Shown: positions 25,462-33,542 of the stretch, in pieces
Layout of the letters: each line of letters opens with the position of its first letter
How positions within the stretch are numbered: position 1 is the stretch's first letter
Assembly: GCF_923081025.1 (NCBI RefSeq)
Contig: NZ_CAKLPZ010000001.1
Span: 1,240,001 to 1,304,000, forward strand
Direction: 5' to 3'
Length of the DNA stretch: 64,000 bases
Source of the DNA: Neolewinella maritima
Lineage (GTDB): Bacteria; Bacteroidota; Bacteroidia; Chitinophagales; Saprospiraceae
Translations under genes and position numbers: made by a program
Notes under the pieces: model-generated
The model's database searches: none
Told to the model about the DNA's origin: nothing
The model's input: only the letters and a program-made list of their open reading frames with translations

Positions 25462-26517
25462 TTATTGACCTGAATCACGTTTTTGAACTGCAGCTTGATG
25501 CATATAAAAAAGCTGAGATATTCCAATTGTATTCACAATAGTAGCAAATGGTATACGATGACGCAGAAATGTTGGGCTCCCATTGTACATAACTTGCTCT
25601 GAGGATTGTGAAGATACTATACCAATGAGTTTGCCAGAATCAATATCGATAACTGGTCCCCCCGAGTTTCCGGGGTATACACTAATGTCGACATATGTGA
25701 ATCCAAATTCTGGGTTAGACAGACCGACTCTTCCCCAACTCGTCATCGGTAAAGTTAGGTTAGGCTTTGGTAGTAGAGTACCATCAGAACCATAAAATTT
25801 TTCAGCATGTAAGTTGCTGACAGATACAGGAAAGCCGATAGCAAAAATACGTGTCCCTATGTCAGGTACTTTAGGATAAAGTAAATTACTGATATCAATT
25901 GGGTCGTATTCCTCATCTATCCTAGTACTGTCAAAATTGTCAATCAGATCTGTGAGGTTCCATAATGTAAGGTCAGCGTCTGGCCATCTAGTAATGATTC
26001 CAGTATAATCAAATATATCTTCACGAACTACCGTAAAATCTTTGAACTCATATAAAGTATCTGCATATGATTTAAATCTGGGAAGTATTCTTATCATAGG
26101 TGGTAACACGTACTTCAGTAGTCTTTTATTATAAGGATTACCACTGTTGTCAAAAACACCATATTCGTATAGCGGAACTCGTAAAACGTGGTCGGCGGAT
26201 AATAGAAGCTTTTGATCATTAGAATAAAAATAGATTGCTGTACCTGTAGTGGAGTACTCTTCCAACAGCGAGTGAATTTCTTGCTGATAATAGTCTGTAG
26301 TGATCTTCCCTTCTGCCAATAGGGATTCTAAGTTATTTATTTGCCTTTTCTTATGTTCTGTATATGAGGTGTCTGGAAGAAAGCTTTGTACATTAAATAG
26401 AGCATCATGCCACGTATTCATCATAGTAGAATCTTGGCCATGTAGTACAGGCAGACTAATTAAATAGATACATAGGTTAAGGCAAATAGTCTTGAATATG
26501 CACTTCGTAAAGATCAT
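25462..26517 (-). CDS. Secreted trypsin-like (S1) serine protease
   Basis: The ATG at 26517 gives 351 residues with a signal peptide (ICLNLCIYLISLPVLHGQ). The chymotrypsin-fold triad can be read as His110 in LLLSADHVL, Asp182 in WPDADLTLW and Ser285 in YPGNSGGPVID. The oxyanion region GNSGGP and the following IGIVSSQSSE are standard. There is no PDZ domain, so it is not an HtrA-type protein. The gene is AT-rich like its neighbour, the SMEK-domain gene 313 bp upstream on the same strand. Export makes a direct intracellular partnership with that protein unlikely, but co-transfer is possible. Function is unknown. Confidence 0.82.
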   Translation of the reverse strand: MIFTKCIFKTICLNLCIYLISLPVLHGQDSTMMNTWHDALFNVQSFLPDTSYTEHKKRQINNLESLLAEGKITTDYYQQEIHSLLEEYSTTGTAIYFYSNDQKLLLSADHVLRVPLYEYGVFDNSGNPYNKRLLKYVLPPMIRILPRFKSYADTLYEFKDFTVVREDIFDYTGIITRWPDADLTLWNLTDLIDNFDSTRIDEEYDPIDISNLLYPKVPDIGTRIFAIGFPVSVSNLHAEKFYGSDGTLLPKPNLTLPMTSWGRVGLSNPEFGFTYVDISVYPGNSGGPVIDIDSGKLIGIVSSQSSEQVMYNGSPTFLRHRIPFATIVNTIGISQLFYMHQAAVQKRDSGQ

Positions 26518-26830
26518 GGTAATTTTTATTATAAAGTTCAAACGATAAGATATGCAATAATGTTCTGTGCCTGGACTTTCAAGAGAACCTTCTAAGTTCC
26601 AAATTTCCCTCAACTTCAGTGCAGGACATATAATTGTATTGGTTTGTATCTTGGTGAACTATACCGTTGATTAACAGACGACTTGAGATTAACCACTACT
26701 ACTAATTTATTCTGACCACTCAAAAATAGTTGCTTTAATGTATGGTGTTCGAGGTAGGTCAAAATGATTTCACTATGTTAATTTACATGTGATAAATTTT
26801 GCATTCTCGCCTGGTAACAGTCCTGGTGCA
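26518..26830. other. AT-rich intergenic stretch between the two island genes
   Basis: No gene is seen. The sequence upstream of the protease on the minus strand contains several T-rich boxes (for example TTATCG and TTTGAACTTTATAA) but no exact TAnnTTTG with a convincing position. Confidence 0.4.
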
Positions 26831-29479
26831 TTATGCCAATGACTCGAAGTATAGTTTGCTTACACCTACATTGAGATTCTTACTTTGCTGACAAATGATT
26901 TGGTCTATGAGCAAATCGCAACCTTTATATAGTCGAACAAAGTAAGGGCCTTGAAGTCGAAGAATCCACATATGTTTAAATTTTCTGTAATCGAATTTAT
27001 GTATATCAATCAGCCAGTTATAGTACTCAGTGTTAGGCCGCAAATGAGCTATTTGGTCAAAACTCATGTCTAGGTACAAAAGCATTTCTAGTAGTTGATC
27101 AAAATCTTGCGATTGCCCGTCGTTCAGTACGCTATATTTATCACGCTTTGTACTTAGAGTGTCTGATATATATTTATCGAGGTAATCGTCGAGATTTATG
27201 ACGTCATTCATAACTCCCTTGTATATTAAGTAACCGGTAGGGCGCTTTTTTAGAGCCAATATCAGAATATTCGCAACTCGAGTTTTAGCAGCGTCATCCA
27301 AAAACTTGAAATCAGCTAGAAAATGGGATAATTCATATCCCATTCCATGACCACTAATTGAGGCCTCAAGGAAGTCAATATATTTATCGTATTCAGGACC
27401 AAACTTTCTGCCGATGTTGCTATCGCTTTTAAATATCTCTGGCCTAACATACTCATTTAAGACCGTAATATGGTTGTAGGACTCGAATACTATATTCTTT
27501 GTCTCGCTTGAAAAATCATGAAAATACACTGTAAGAAACGAAGAGAACTTAACAGCAACACTCTTTGAAAGAAATTCGAGCTTCCCAGCAATCGCGCAAA
27601 CTATATTCGCAATTTTATCACTTTCCTCATTCGAAATATTTGTTCTTATGAATAGTGTTAATGTATTTTCCAAGATGTTGAACACATGATTGAAAATAGA
27701 GTCAATTCTTGCTAATTCGTGATAATGAATAATAGAGTCAACACTATCAAGCATCGACTTTAGATCAGCAATAATTGCAAGTGTTCCGAATTGGTCAACA
27801 AATACCGTTCGGTTAAATCTTAAGTACGGAAGGGAGTGAAATAATCGAGTCATTCGTGATGGTACCATTTCTCTAATCCAAGTCTGATAATAAAACTCAC
27901 CATATGATTTACTAGGTTGCCTCCCTCTAGTTGAATGTGAATAGATAAATATTTCTAACGACTTGCACAAATAATCTTGATAAAGATCTGATGAAGAGAT
28001 AGGTAAAAGGTTGCCAAATGTTGTATATGAGGTGATTGAATAGGCATCTAGAACTTCAAAACTTGGATCGTGTAAGGGTGCGTAACCGTATTGAATATTT
28101 TCAAAATCCCTTCTTGCATCTATCCTAAGGCGTTCGAGGCCTGCCAAGGAATCGTGTAAATATGTTTGCCTATCAGTCCAGAAAAGAAAGTCCGATTTCT
28201 CTAGCTCACACCCCTGACTAACAAAAGAAGAAATTATCAAATTTGGATTAACGATTTGGTGGGTGTCTTCCTCGTCCAATGATACCCCAAAATACGTAGT
28301 TAGGTGATATAAGCCTAATTCGATGAAGTATCTAGCTATAAAATTTGATGAAAATTGAAATTTAGATTTAAGATATAAATAAATAAGCTTTGCAAGTTCG
28401 TAGTCACCGATCATTGTTGCGGAATACGCTGTTCTAAGTGGGTTCTCCAGCTGATCAAAGTCTCTCGTAGACCTAACGGTAAGCAACTTTTTTGTAAGTG
28501 TTTTATAGTCAAAGCGCAATAAACTACATCGCTCACAATTACATACATTTGAGCCTGAAGTGTTAGGTACTGCGAAGGACTCGTCAGTACCATGTAGGGA
28601 AATACGTAGAATTCCATTAAATCTAAAGAAGGTTGACACCTGCAATTTGCAATCAATATCTGACTGTAATTTCAACAGGTGAAACAAAGAGTTATAAAGT
28701 TTAGCGTCATCTACTCGAAGTATGAAATTTGACACTTCAATACACCTACGTTCATTAAATGGATATAGTGATAGTAATAATTTGCTTGAGATTACAATTG
28801 CTGGGTCGAAATAGCTTATGATCTGAAGAACCGCTTTAGAATACTCGGTTCTACGTAATTTGCTATTAAGTGAGTCAGAAACTCTTATCAAAGACGGCAT
28901 AGCGGATGAACCCGCTCTAAAATTGAAGTCTGCGTATTCAGTTCTTAAAATTTCGACTATACTGGTTAGTTTGTTGATGCCAAACACCAGATTTTTGATC
29001 AATGCGCCAAAATCGGTAAGATCAATTTTTGATCTATTAATGTCAAACCCTATGTCTTCAAGGCTGACATTAGAATTGGTCAATGTTGTATCTAAATATT
29101 GTTGAAGTTTTCCGTTAGTTATAGTTGGTTTATATTGTGGGACTAAAAAAAGTATTATTAATGTATCATAATGTTCATGAACTTTATTTCTAACAATAGA
29201 TACTAATGTGTGCTTGATTTTGTCTGCGCTATTGTCCGAAGTAACTTGAATATACATATCTCCATCCGCCGATCCAATATCAACTCCAGGATGATTTGTA
29301 GTGTATGTCTCCAATACCGCAAATTCTTTGTCGTAAATAATCTCAAAAATTCTGCAAATCGCATGTTCAATATATTTATTTATGTTGTAATACCCAAAAC
29401 CCTTATTTGAAATAATTATATCATTTGCAGTTATGCTCAGCAGCATACTGATTTCGCGCTGAAGATTTATACTCGACAT
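26831..29479 (-). CDS. SMEK-like domain protein with long helical C-terminus, candidate defence protein
   Basis: From the ATG at 29479 the protein has 882 residues; a TTG 24 bp upstream is an alternative. Residues 1-110 match the pattern of the SMEK domain: a helical start (INLQREISMLL, NKYIEHAICRIFEIIY) with Glu39, then GVDIGSADGDMYIQVTSDN with Asp67 and Gln78, then a KIKHTL helix. This is a restriction-endonuclease-like arrangement, and NCBI uses the SMEK name for such N-termini of predicted STAND/defence proteins. No Walker A motif is seen. The remaining 700 or so residues look largely alpha-helical, like a repeat-type sensor, with a CNCERC cluster (Cys313, 315, 318). A perfect -7 box lies about 40 bp upstream. 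Function is inferred, not shown. Confidence 0.65.
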   Translation of the reverse strand: MSSINLQREISMLLSITANDIIISNKGFGYYNINKYIEHAICRIFEIIYDKEFAVLETYTTNHPGVDIGSADGDMYIQVTSDNSADKIKHTLVSIVRNKVHEHYDTLIILFLVPQYKPTITNGKLQQYLDTTLTNSNVSLEDIGFDINRSKIDLTDFGALIKNLVFGINKLTSIVEILRTEYADFNFRAGSSAMPSLIRVSDSLNSKLRRTEYSKAVLQIISYFDPAIVISSKLLLSLYPFNERRCIEVSNFILRVDDAKLYNSLFHLLKLQSDIDCKLQVSTFFRFNGILRISLHGTDESFAVPNTSGSNVCNCERCSLLRFDYKTLTKKLLTVRSTRDFDQLENPLRTAYSATMIGDYELAKLIYLYLKSKFQFSSNFIARYFIELGLYHLTTYFGVSLDEEDTHQIVNPNLIISSFVSQGCELEKSDFLFWTDRQTYLHDSLAGLERLRIDARRDFENIQYGYAPLHDPSFEVLDAYSITSYTTFGNLLPISSSDLYQDYLCKSLEIFIYSHSTRGRQPSKSYGEFYYQTWIREMVPSRMTRLFHSLPYLRFNRTVFVDQFGTLAIIADLKSMLDSVDSIIHYHELARIDSIFNHVFNILENTLTLFIRTNISNEESDKIANIVCAIAGKLEFLSKSVAVKFSSFLTVYFHDFSSETKNIVFESYNHITVLNEYVRPEIFKSDSNIGRKFGPEYDKYIDFLEASISGHGMGYELSHFLADFKFLDDAAKTRVANILILALKKRPTGYLIYKGVMNDVINLDDYLDKYISDTLSTKRDKYSVLNDGQSQDFDQLLEMLLYLDMSFDQIAHLRPNTEYYNWLIDIHKFDYRKFKHMWILRLQGPYFVRLYKGCDLLIDQIICQQSKNLNVGVSKLYFESLA

Positions 29480-29520
29480 GGATAGAAGTGCTTTATTTCT
29501 CAAAAAAATATTTCCTAAGT

Positions 29521-29528
29521 CAAATCTA
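29521..29528 (-). promoter_or_regulatory. -7 promoter box TAGATTTG of the SMEK-domain gene
   Basis: On the minus strand the sequence is a perfect TAnnTTTG match, 41 bp before the ATG at 29479. This indicates the foreign gene has a promoter that a Bacteroidota RNA polymerase can use. Confidence 0.55.
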
Positions 29529-29745
29529 CGACATCATTTGCAACTATTAACTGAGATCGTAAAAAACGCACTGTTGAATTAATGTAAAGTCTACATATGG
29601 GATTATGTAACCTCGGTCTTAACGACTGTTTTCACTTCTGTCCTATAAATATATATGTACATATATTTGCCATTACAAAGCTTTTCCGCACTCAATTATT
29701 TAGTTGTAATATTGGTGTGGGGTATGCTATGATAAGCGCCTTGAA

Positions 29746-30786
29746 TTAGATAATTCTTTGTAGTACAACTTTATTGTGCAGTGTACAGGTGACCAGGAAG
29801 GCCGCCTGCCCGTCCACCTCCGTCACGTCCTTGCCGATCTCGGCCAGGGTAGCCTCGGCCAGTCCCCACTGATTGTAGTTGAAGGCGTCGAGCTGCAGGC
29901 GCACGGGCAGTCCCTCGCGGAGTAGCCCGATGTCGCTCGGACTCACGTAGGCCTCCACCCGCAGCTCCCCGTCTGGCGAGATGTGGGCCAGCTGCTGTCC
30001 GGCACTGGCGAAGGCACCGGCCTGGAGTCCGCCGGTCTGGGTAAGCTGTCCGTCCACCGGCGCGGTGACCACGTAGTGCCGGGCCCGCTCGTGCAATTGC
30101 GTAAGCTGCTGCCGCAGTTCGGCCCGTTCGCGGCGGATGCGCTGCAGGTCCTGCGTCCACACGTGGGCTTGCTGCCCGCTCAGTTGCCGCTGCTGGTTCT
30201 GCAGCAGGGTCAGCTCGTAGGCCGACTGCTCGTACGCCATACGGGCGATCGCGCCGGTCCGGATCAGTTCGGTCTGCCGATCCAGCTCGCGCGTGGCGTG
30301 CTGCAGTTTCAGGTGTAGTGCGTCGCTCCGCCGCCGGTAGTCGCGGTAGTCGCGCTGGTATACGTCAGTGGTCAGGGTGGGGTAGATAGTGAGCGAGTCG
30401 GGGGCAGAGGCAGTCAGGTGGTGGAGGTCCTGGAGCAGGTGATTGCGCTCGTTAAGCTGTTGGCGGAGGTGGTCGGCCTCCGCGCTCAGTTCGGCGGTAC
30501 TGACGATCAGTAGCGTATCGCCGGCCGTCACGGTGGCGTTCTCCCGCAGATTGGTGTAGGTGACCTGTCCGCTCACCGGCGTAGTCACGGGCGTCAGCTT
30601 CATCGTAGGCCGCAGGATGCCGCGGCTCTGGCTATTGACTTCTACGTCGATGAAGGGCAGTGCGGTAGCGCCCAGGAGCAGGCCAAATACCACCGTCAGG
30701 TAGATTAGGCGTCCGCTGCGGCGGTGGCGGGCGTGCAGACCTTCTACGCCGTTCACCAGCGGGAAGGGAAATAATTTTGGGTCCAT
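29746..30786 (-). CDS. HlyD family secretion (membrane fusion) protein, C-terminally truncated
   Basis: This 346-residue protein has the layout of a membrane fusion protein for peptide-exporting ABC transporters. It has a cytosolic start, a transmembrane helix (LIYLTVVFGLLLGATALPF), the first half of the barrel-sandwich domain (VTTPVSGQVTYTNLRENA), a long coiled coil (about residues 105-240), and the returning half (YVVTAPVDGQLTQTGGLQAG). The beta-barrel then ends abruptly after VTCTLHNKV with VLQRII and a stop, tens of residues short of the usual end. The break falls at the border to AT-rich DNA. No ABC transporter partner is adjacent. It is probably non-functional. Confidence 0.8.
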   Translation of the reverse strand: MDPKLFPFPLVNGVEGLHARHRRSGRLIYLTVVFGLLLGATALPFIDVEVNSQSRGILRPTMKLTPVTTPVSGQVTYTNLRENATVTAGDTLLIVSTAELSAEADHLRQQLNERNHLLQDLHHLTASAPDSLTIYPTLTTDVYQRDYRDYRRRSDALHLKLQHATRELDRQTELIRTGAIARMAYEQSAYELTLLQNQQRQLSGQQAHVWTQDLQRIRRERAELRQQLTQLHERARHYVVTAPVDGQLTQTGGLQAGAFASAGQQLAHISPDGELRVEAYVSPSDIGLLREGLPVRLQLDAFNYNQWGLAEATLAEIGKDVTEVDGQAAFLVTCTLHNKVVLQRII

Positions 30787-30815
30787 AGTAGGTGTTGTTT
30801 TCGCTCGAGCTAGCC

Positions 30816-30834
30816 GGGCGGGGCCGCAGGATGC
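30816..30834 (-). repeat. GC-rich intergenic element, copy C (one-base insertion)
   Basis: The plus strand reads GGGCGGGGCCGCAGGATGC, the consensus with one extra base. On the minus strand it points to hlyD and ends 29 bp before the hlyD ATG. Confidence 0.7.
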
Positions 30835-30861
30835 GGTGGGTAGAAAAGAAAGGCGGTGTGC

Positions 30862-31320
30862 TTAGGCCGCCAGGCGATCAACGGATAGGGATACGGTGAC
30901 CGAGCCGCTAAGCCGTACGGACAGACTCGTAAAGGCGTCGTCCTCCAGGCTGGGATAGCGGCCCGGTGTGATGCGGTACACGGACGGTGGCAGACCGAGC
31001 TGCTCCACCACCCAGCTCGGCAGGCGGTAGCTGTCGCGTACGGTGAATACGGCCCCTGAAAAATGCTGCTGCCTTGTATCTGGCGCTATCGATGTATTGG
31101 TGAAGTGGACGAGCAGTCGGCCCGTAGGCACATCGATACGTAAGTACGCTTCGACGACCCGGGCGCAGTCCGCCGCAGGTACAAATCCCACGGGCTGCAT
31201 ACTACAGATACCAAGCGAAGCGCAGTGGGCCGTGCGCGGCGAGCCGAGCTGGACGCTCAGTTGGAGCCCCCGGCGGCAGGCCGATATATAAGTCGAATAA
31301 TAGGGTGATAGGTGGTGCAT
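30862..31320 (-). CDS. Uncharacterised 152-aa protein upstream of hlyD
   Basis: The ATG at 31320 gives a 152-residue protein without signal or membrane segment. A cysteine-containing motif, THCASLGIC-like (AHCASLGICSMQPVGFVPA), lies near residue 33. The C-terminal half has alternating beta-like segments (AVFTVRDSYRLPSWVVEQ, VSLSVDRLAA). It lies 75 bp upstream of hlyD on the same strand with element C between. Short proteins next to hlyD/ABC genes are sometimes involved in export of small peptides, but no family is recognised and no function is claimed. Confidence 0.55.
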   Translation of the reverse strand: MHHLSPYYSTYISACRRGLQLSVQLGSPRTAHCASLGICSMQPVGFVPAADCARVVEAYLRIDVPTGRLLVHFTNTSIAPDTRQQHFSGAVFTVRDSYRLPSWVVEQLGLPPSVYRITPGRYPSLEDDAFTSLSVRLSGSVTVSLSVDRLAA

Positions 31321-31338
31321 AGATCGTTTGATGAGTAG

Positions 31339-31370
31339 CCGTAGGGAATGTATTTCCCCTATTGGTACGG
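31339..31370. promoter_or_regulatory. Nested inverted repeat upstream of the 152-aa gene
   Basis: An outer pair CCGTA/TACGG (31339-31343, 31366-31370) encloses an inner pair GGGAA/TTCCC (31344-31348, 31354-31358), 19 bp upstream of the ATG at 31320. Two more inverted repeats lie beyond it: CATAGG-ACA-CCTATG at 31398-31412 and AAAATCA/TGATTTT at 31453-31476. Operator or terminator roles are possible. Confidence 0.35.
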
Positions 31371-31567
31371 CAAAGATCAGACGACCTAATCACGAAACAT
31401 AGGACACCTATGCAGCGGTTTCGGAGGGTAGATTAGGATGGTTCTGGAGGCTAAAATCAACTAAATAGCTGATTTTCAGCGTATAACGTATTTATCTAAA
31501 TTCGATAAATTCTATTATAGCGAGACAGTAATGTGTTCAACCATATATATTGTACCGCAGTAATCAC

Positions 31568-32350
31568 CTATATCCCCAGACGCACCGCCCGCTCCGTCAA
31601 CTCCACGAAATCCAGCAGCGATACCTGCTCCGGCCGCCGCCGGAATACTTCTTCGTTCATCAGTTGGTCGGCCGGGAAGATTGACTTAAGGCTATTGCGC
31701 AGCATTTTTCTCCGCTGCCCGAAGGCTGATTTCACCACGTGCTTGAAGGTACCGTAATGCTCATCGGCCACCAGTGGCTCCGTGCGGCGCACCAGCCGGA
31801 TCACGGCGCTCTGCACCTTCGGCGGCGGCTGGAAATTGCCGCGCCCCACATTGAAGCAGAGCTCCGGCAGGTACCGCACCTGTACCAGTACACCAATCAC
31901 CCCATACACCTTGCTGCCCTCACCACTGATGACCCGGTCAGCCACCTCCTTCTGAAACATCCCCACCATCTCGGGCAGCAGCGTATAGTTGTCGAGCAGC
32001 TTGATGAGGATCTGACTGGAGATGTTATACGGGAAATTCCCCACCAGTCCGAAGGGCTTTCCCCCGAACACCTCCGCCATATCCAACCGCAAAAAATCGC
32101 CCTCCAGAATATCCTCGCTCAACTGCGGATAGTGAATATTAAGGTAGGAGATCATGTCGCGGTCCGCCTCGGCCACCCGGAGATGAAAGTCCTCGCCACG
32201 CTCCAGCAAGTGCTTGGTAAGCATACCCTGGCCGGGGCCCACCTCCAGCACGTTGCTGTACTGGTCCGTCAGCTGCAGCGCCTCGGCGATGGCCTTGGCG
32301 TAGTGCTCGTTGGTGAGAAAATGTTGCCCGTAGGATTTCTTAGCGCGCAG
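31568..32350 (-). CDS. rsmA: 16S rRNA dimethyladenosine transferase RsmA (KsgA)
   Basis: The enzyme dimethylates A1518 and A1519 of 16S rRNA (E. coli numbering). The SAM motif LEVGPGQGMLTKHLL, the catalytic NFPYNIS (NLPYN-type) motif and VKSAFGQRRKMLRNSL are clear. The conserved N-terminus RAKKSYGQHFL lies upstream of the first GTG at 32251. It can only be included by starting at a CTG at 32350 or at the ATC a few codons before, because the frame has a stop (TGA) just upstream. With the CTG start the protein has 260 residues, the normal length. Conventional gene finders would start at 32251 and lose the conserved N-terminus. Confidence 0.9.
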   Translation of the reverse strand: MRAKKSYGQHFLTNEHYAKAIAEALQLTDQYSNVLEVGPGQGMLTKHLLERGEDFHLRVAEADRDMISYLNIHYPQLSEDILEGDFLRLDMAEVFGGKPFGLVGNFPYNISSQILIKLLDNYTLLPEMVGMFQKEVADRVISGEGSKVYGVIGVLVQVRYLPELCFNVGRGNFQPPPKVQSAVIRLVRRTEPLVADEHYGTFKHVVKSAFGQRRKMLRNSLKSIFPADQLMNEEVFRRRPEQVSLLDFVELTERAVRLGI

Positions 32351-32355
32351 AGGGA

Positions 32356-32436
32356 AGGGGATTCAAGGGGTTAGGGAGGGAAGGGGTTAAGGGGTTAAGG
32401 ATAAGGGGGTTAAGGGGTTAAGGTGGATGGGGGAGG
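32356..32436. repeat. G-rich tandem repeat (GGGGTTAA units) before rsmA
   Basis: The plus strand has at least six runs of four or five G separated by TTA, TTAA or short spacers, mostly GGGGTTAA units. It lies immediately upstream of the rsmA start, with the C-rich strand being the rsmA sense strand. The run could form a G-quadruplex on the template strand. A reverse-complement version, CCCTTAACCCCCTAACCCC, lies at 32594-32612, before the divergent gene. Confidence 0.65.
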
Positions 32437-32529
32437 TGTGATAGGTATGATTGGAGGGATGGTGGGGTAGGGACGCAAGGTACCGCGATGTAGGCACTTA
32501 GGGATCGCGTTGCTATCATCAAACCCTTT

Positions 32530-32615
32530 GCACCCGCGACCCCGGCCCCGAACAACACCCTTGCCCAACAGGGTTACTCCAACACCTCCCACGCCCTTAA
32601 CCCCCTAACCCCTTG
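32530..32615 (+). repeat. Variant GC-rich element and C-rich leader before the SMP-30-like gene
   Basis: At 32530-32550 the sequence GCACCCGCGACCCCGGCCCCG, preceded by CCTTT, is a diverged copy of the 18-bp element. It is followed by the C-rich arm at 32594-32612 that is complementary to the G-rich repeat near rsmA. The two arms could pair across the whole divergent promoter region. Confidence 0.4.
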
Positions 32616-33542
32616 CCCACCTACTTCATTCCCGCCGACGCCCACGAGGGCTGTACCTGGGTGCCGCAGCAGCAGCGCCTGTACTTCACGACGACTAAGA
32701 AGAAGGATCCGCACCGGGTGGGTATCTGCTACCTAGACTTTAGCGCCTACGATCTAGCGCGGGATGCGCGATGGGGAGAGCGGCTAGATGAATCGGTCAC
32801 CTCTCTACAGGCCAGGGAGTGGCTACACGACGCCAATATGGCCAACAGCATGTGTCTGAGTGAAGATGGCAACGGCCTACTGGTGTGCGAACAGGGGGAC
32901 ATGGACCGCCCCGCCCGACTCACACGGCTCGCCCTGGATACCCGGGAGCGCAGCGTGCTCTTCGATGGCTACCGGGGCAAGCCGCTAAACAGTCTCAATA
33001 AAGTGATCCGCAGCCAGCAGGGGCACCTCATCGTGAGCGATCCGGACTACGGCTTTCGGCAGCACTTTCGTCCGCCCCCGGTGCTGGAACCCAGCCTGTA
33101 CGTGCTGCCCCGGGATGGTGAGCCCTTCGCCTTCGACTGCGGACTGGAAATGCCGCACGGCCTGGCCCTCAGTCCCGACGAGCGTACACTTTTCGTCACC
33201 GATACCAGCAACGATGGGGCCCACGACGACGGGGTGACCCTTAAACGTCGCCGCGCGGTGTACCTCTTCGACTTCGACCCCAGTACGGGCAAGATCACCA
33301 ATGATCCCCGCTACGCCTTCGCCGTAGATAAGGGCGTACCCGACGGCTGCCTCACGGACGGCGATGTCTTTCTGGTCGGCGGAGGAGACGGAATCTACGT
33401 CTCGGACCTCATCGGTAACTATCGCGGCAAGATTAAACTGGACAGAACGGCGGTCAACCTGGCCGTCGTCCACAAACACCTCTTCGTCACGGCCGACGAA
33501 GGCGTCTACATCATCCTCGACTGGCGGCAGCAGCTCAGCTAA
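32613..33542 (+). CDS. SMP-30/gluconolactonase/LRE family protein
   Basis: This 309-residue six-bladed beta-propeller protein has family segments such as LFDGYRGKPLNSLNKVIRSQ, LIVSDPDYGF, GLEMPHGLALSPDERTLFVT and DGCLTDGDVFLVGGGDGIYV. These match the metal-binding positions (Glu, Asn, Asp) of the SMP-30 lactonase fold. The start is TTG at 32613, placed straight after the C-rich leader. Family members hydrolyse aldonolactones; the actual substrate is unknown. It is convergent with the amidohydrolase gene (8-bp overlap). Confidence 0.85.
   Translation: MPTYFIPADAHEGCTWVPQQQRLYFTTTKKKDPHRVGICYLDFSAYDLARDARWGERLDESVTSLQAREWLHDANMANSMCLSEDGNGLLVCEQGDMDRPARLTRLALDTRERSVLFDGYRGKPLNSLNKVIRSQQGHLIVSDPDYGFRQHFRPPPVLEPSLYVLPRDGEPFAFDCGLEMPHGLALSPDERTLFVTDTSNDGAHDDGVTLKRRRAVYLFDFDPSTGKITNDPRYAFAVDKGVPDGCLTDGDVFLVGGGDGIYVSDLIGNYRGKIKLDRTAVNLAVVHKHLFVTADEGVYIILDWRQQLS

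Larger units (their letters stand above)
25190..29770. mobile_element. AT-rich, probably horizontally acquired island
   Basis: Between about 25.19 and 29.77 kb the DNA and codon usage are clearly AT-rich (ATA, AAT and TTA codons are common), while both flanks are GC-rich. Its two genes, a secreted trypsin-like protease and a SMEK-domain protein, read on the minus strand. The right edge falls exactly where the hlyD reading frame stops early. No integrase or transposase is seen, so the mechanism of transfer is unknown. Confidence 0.65.
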
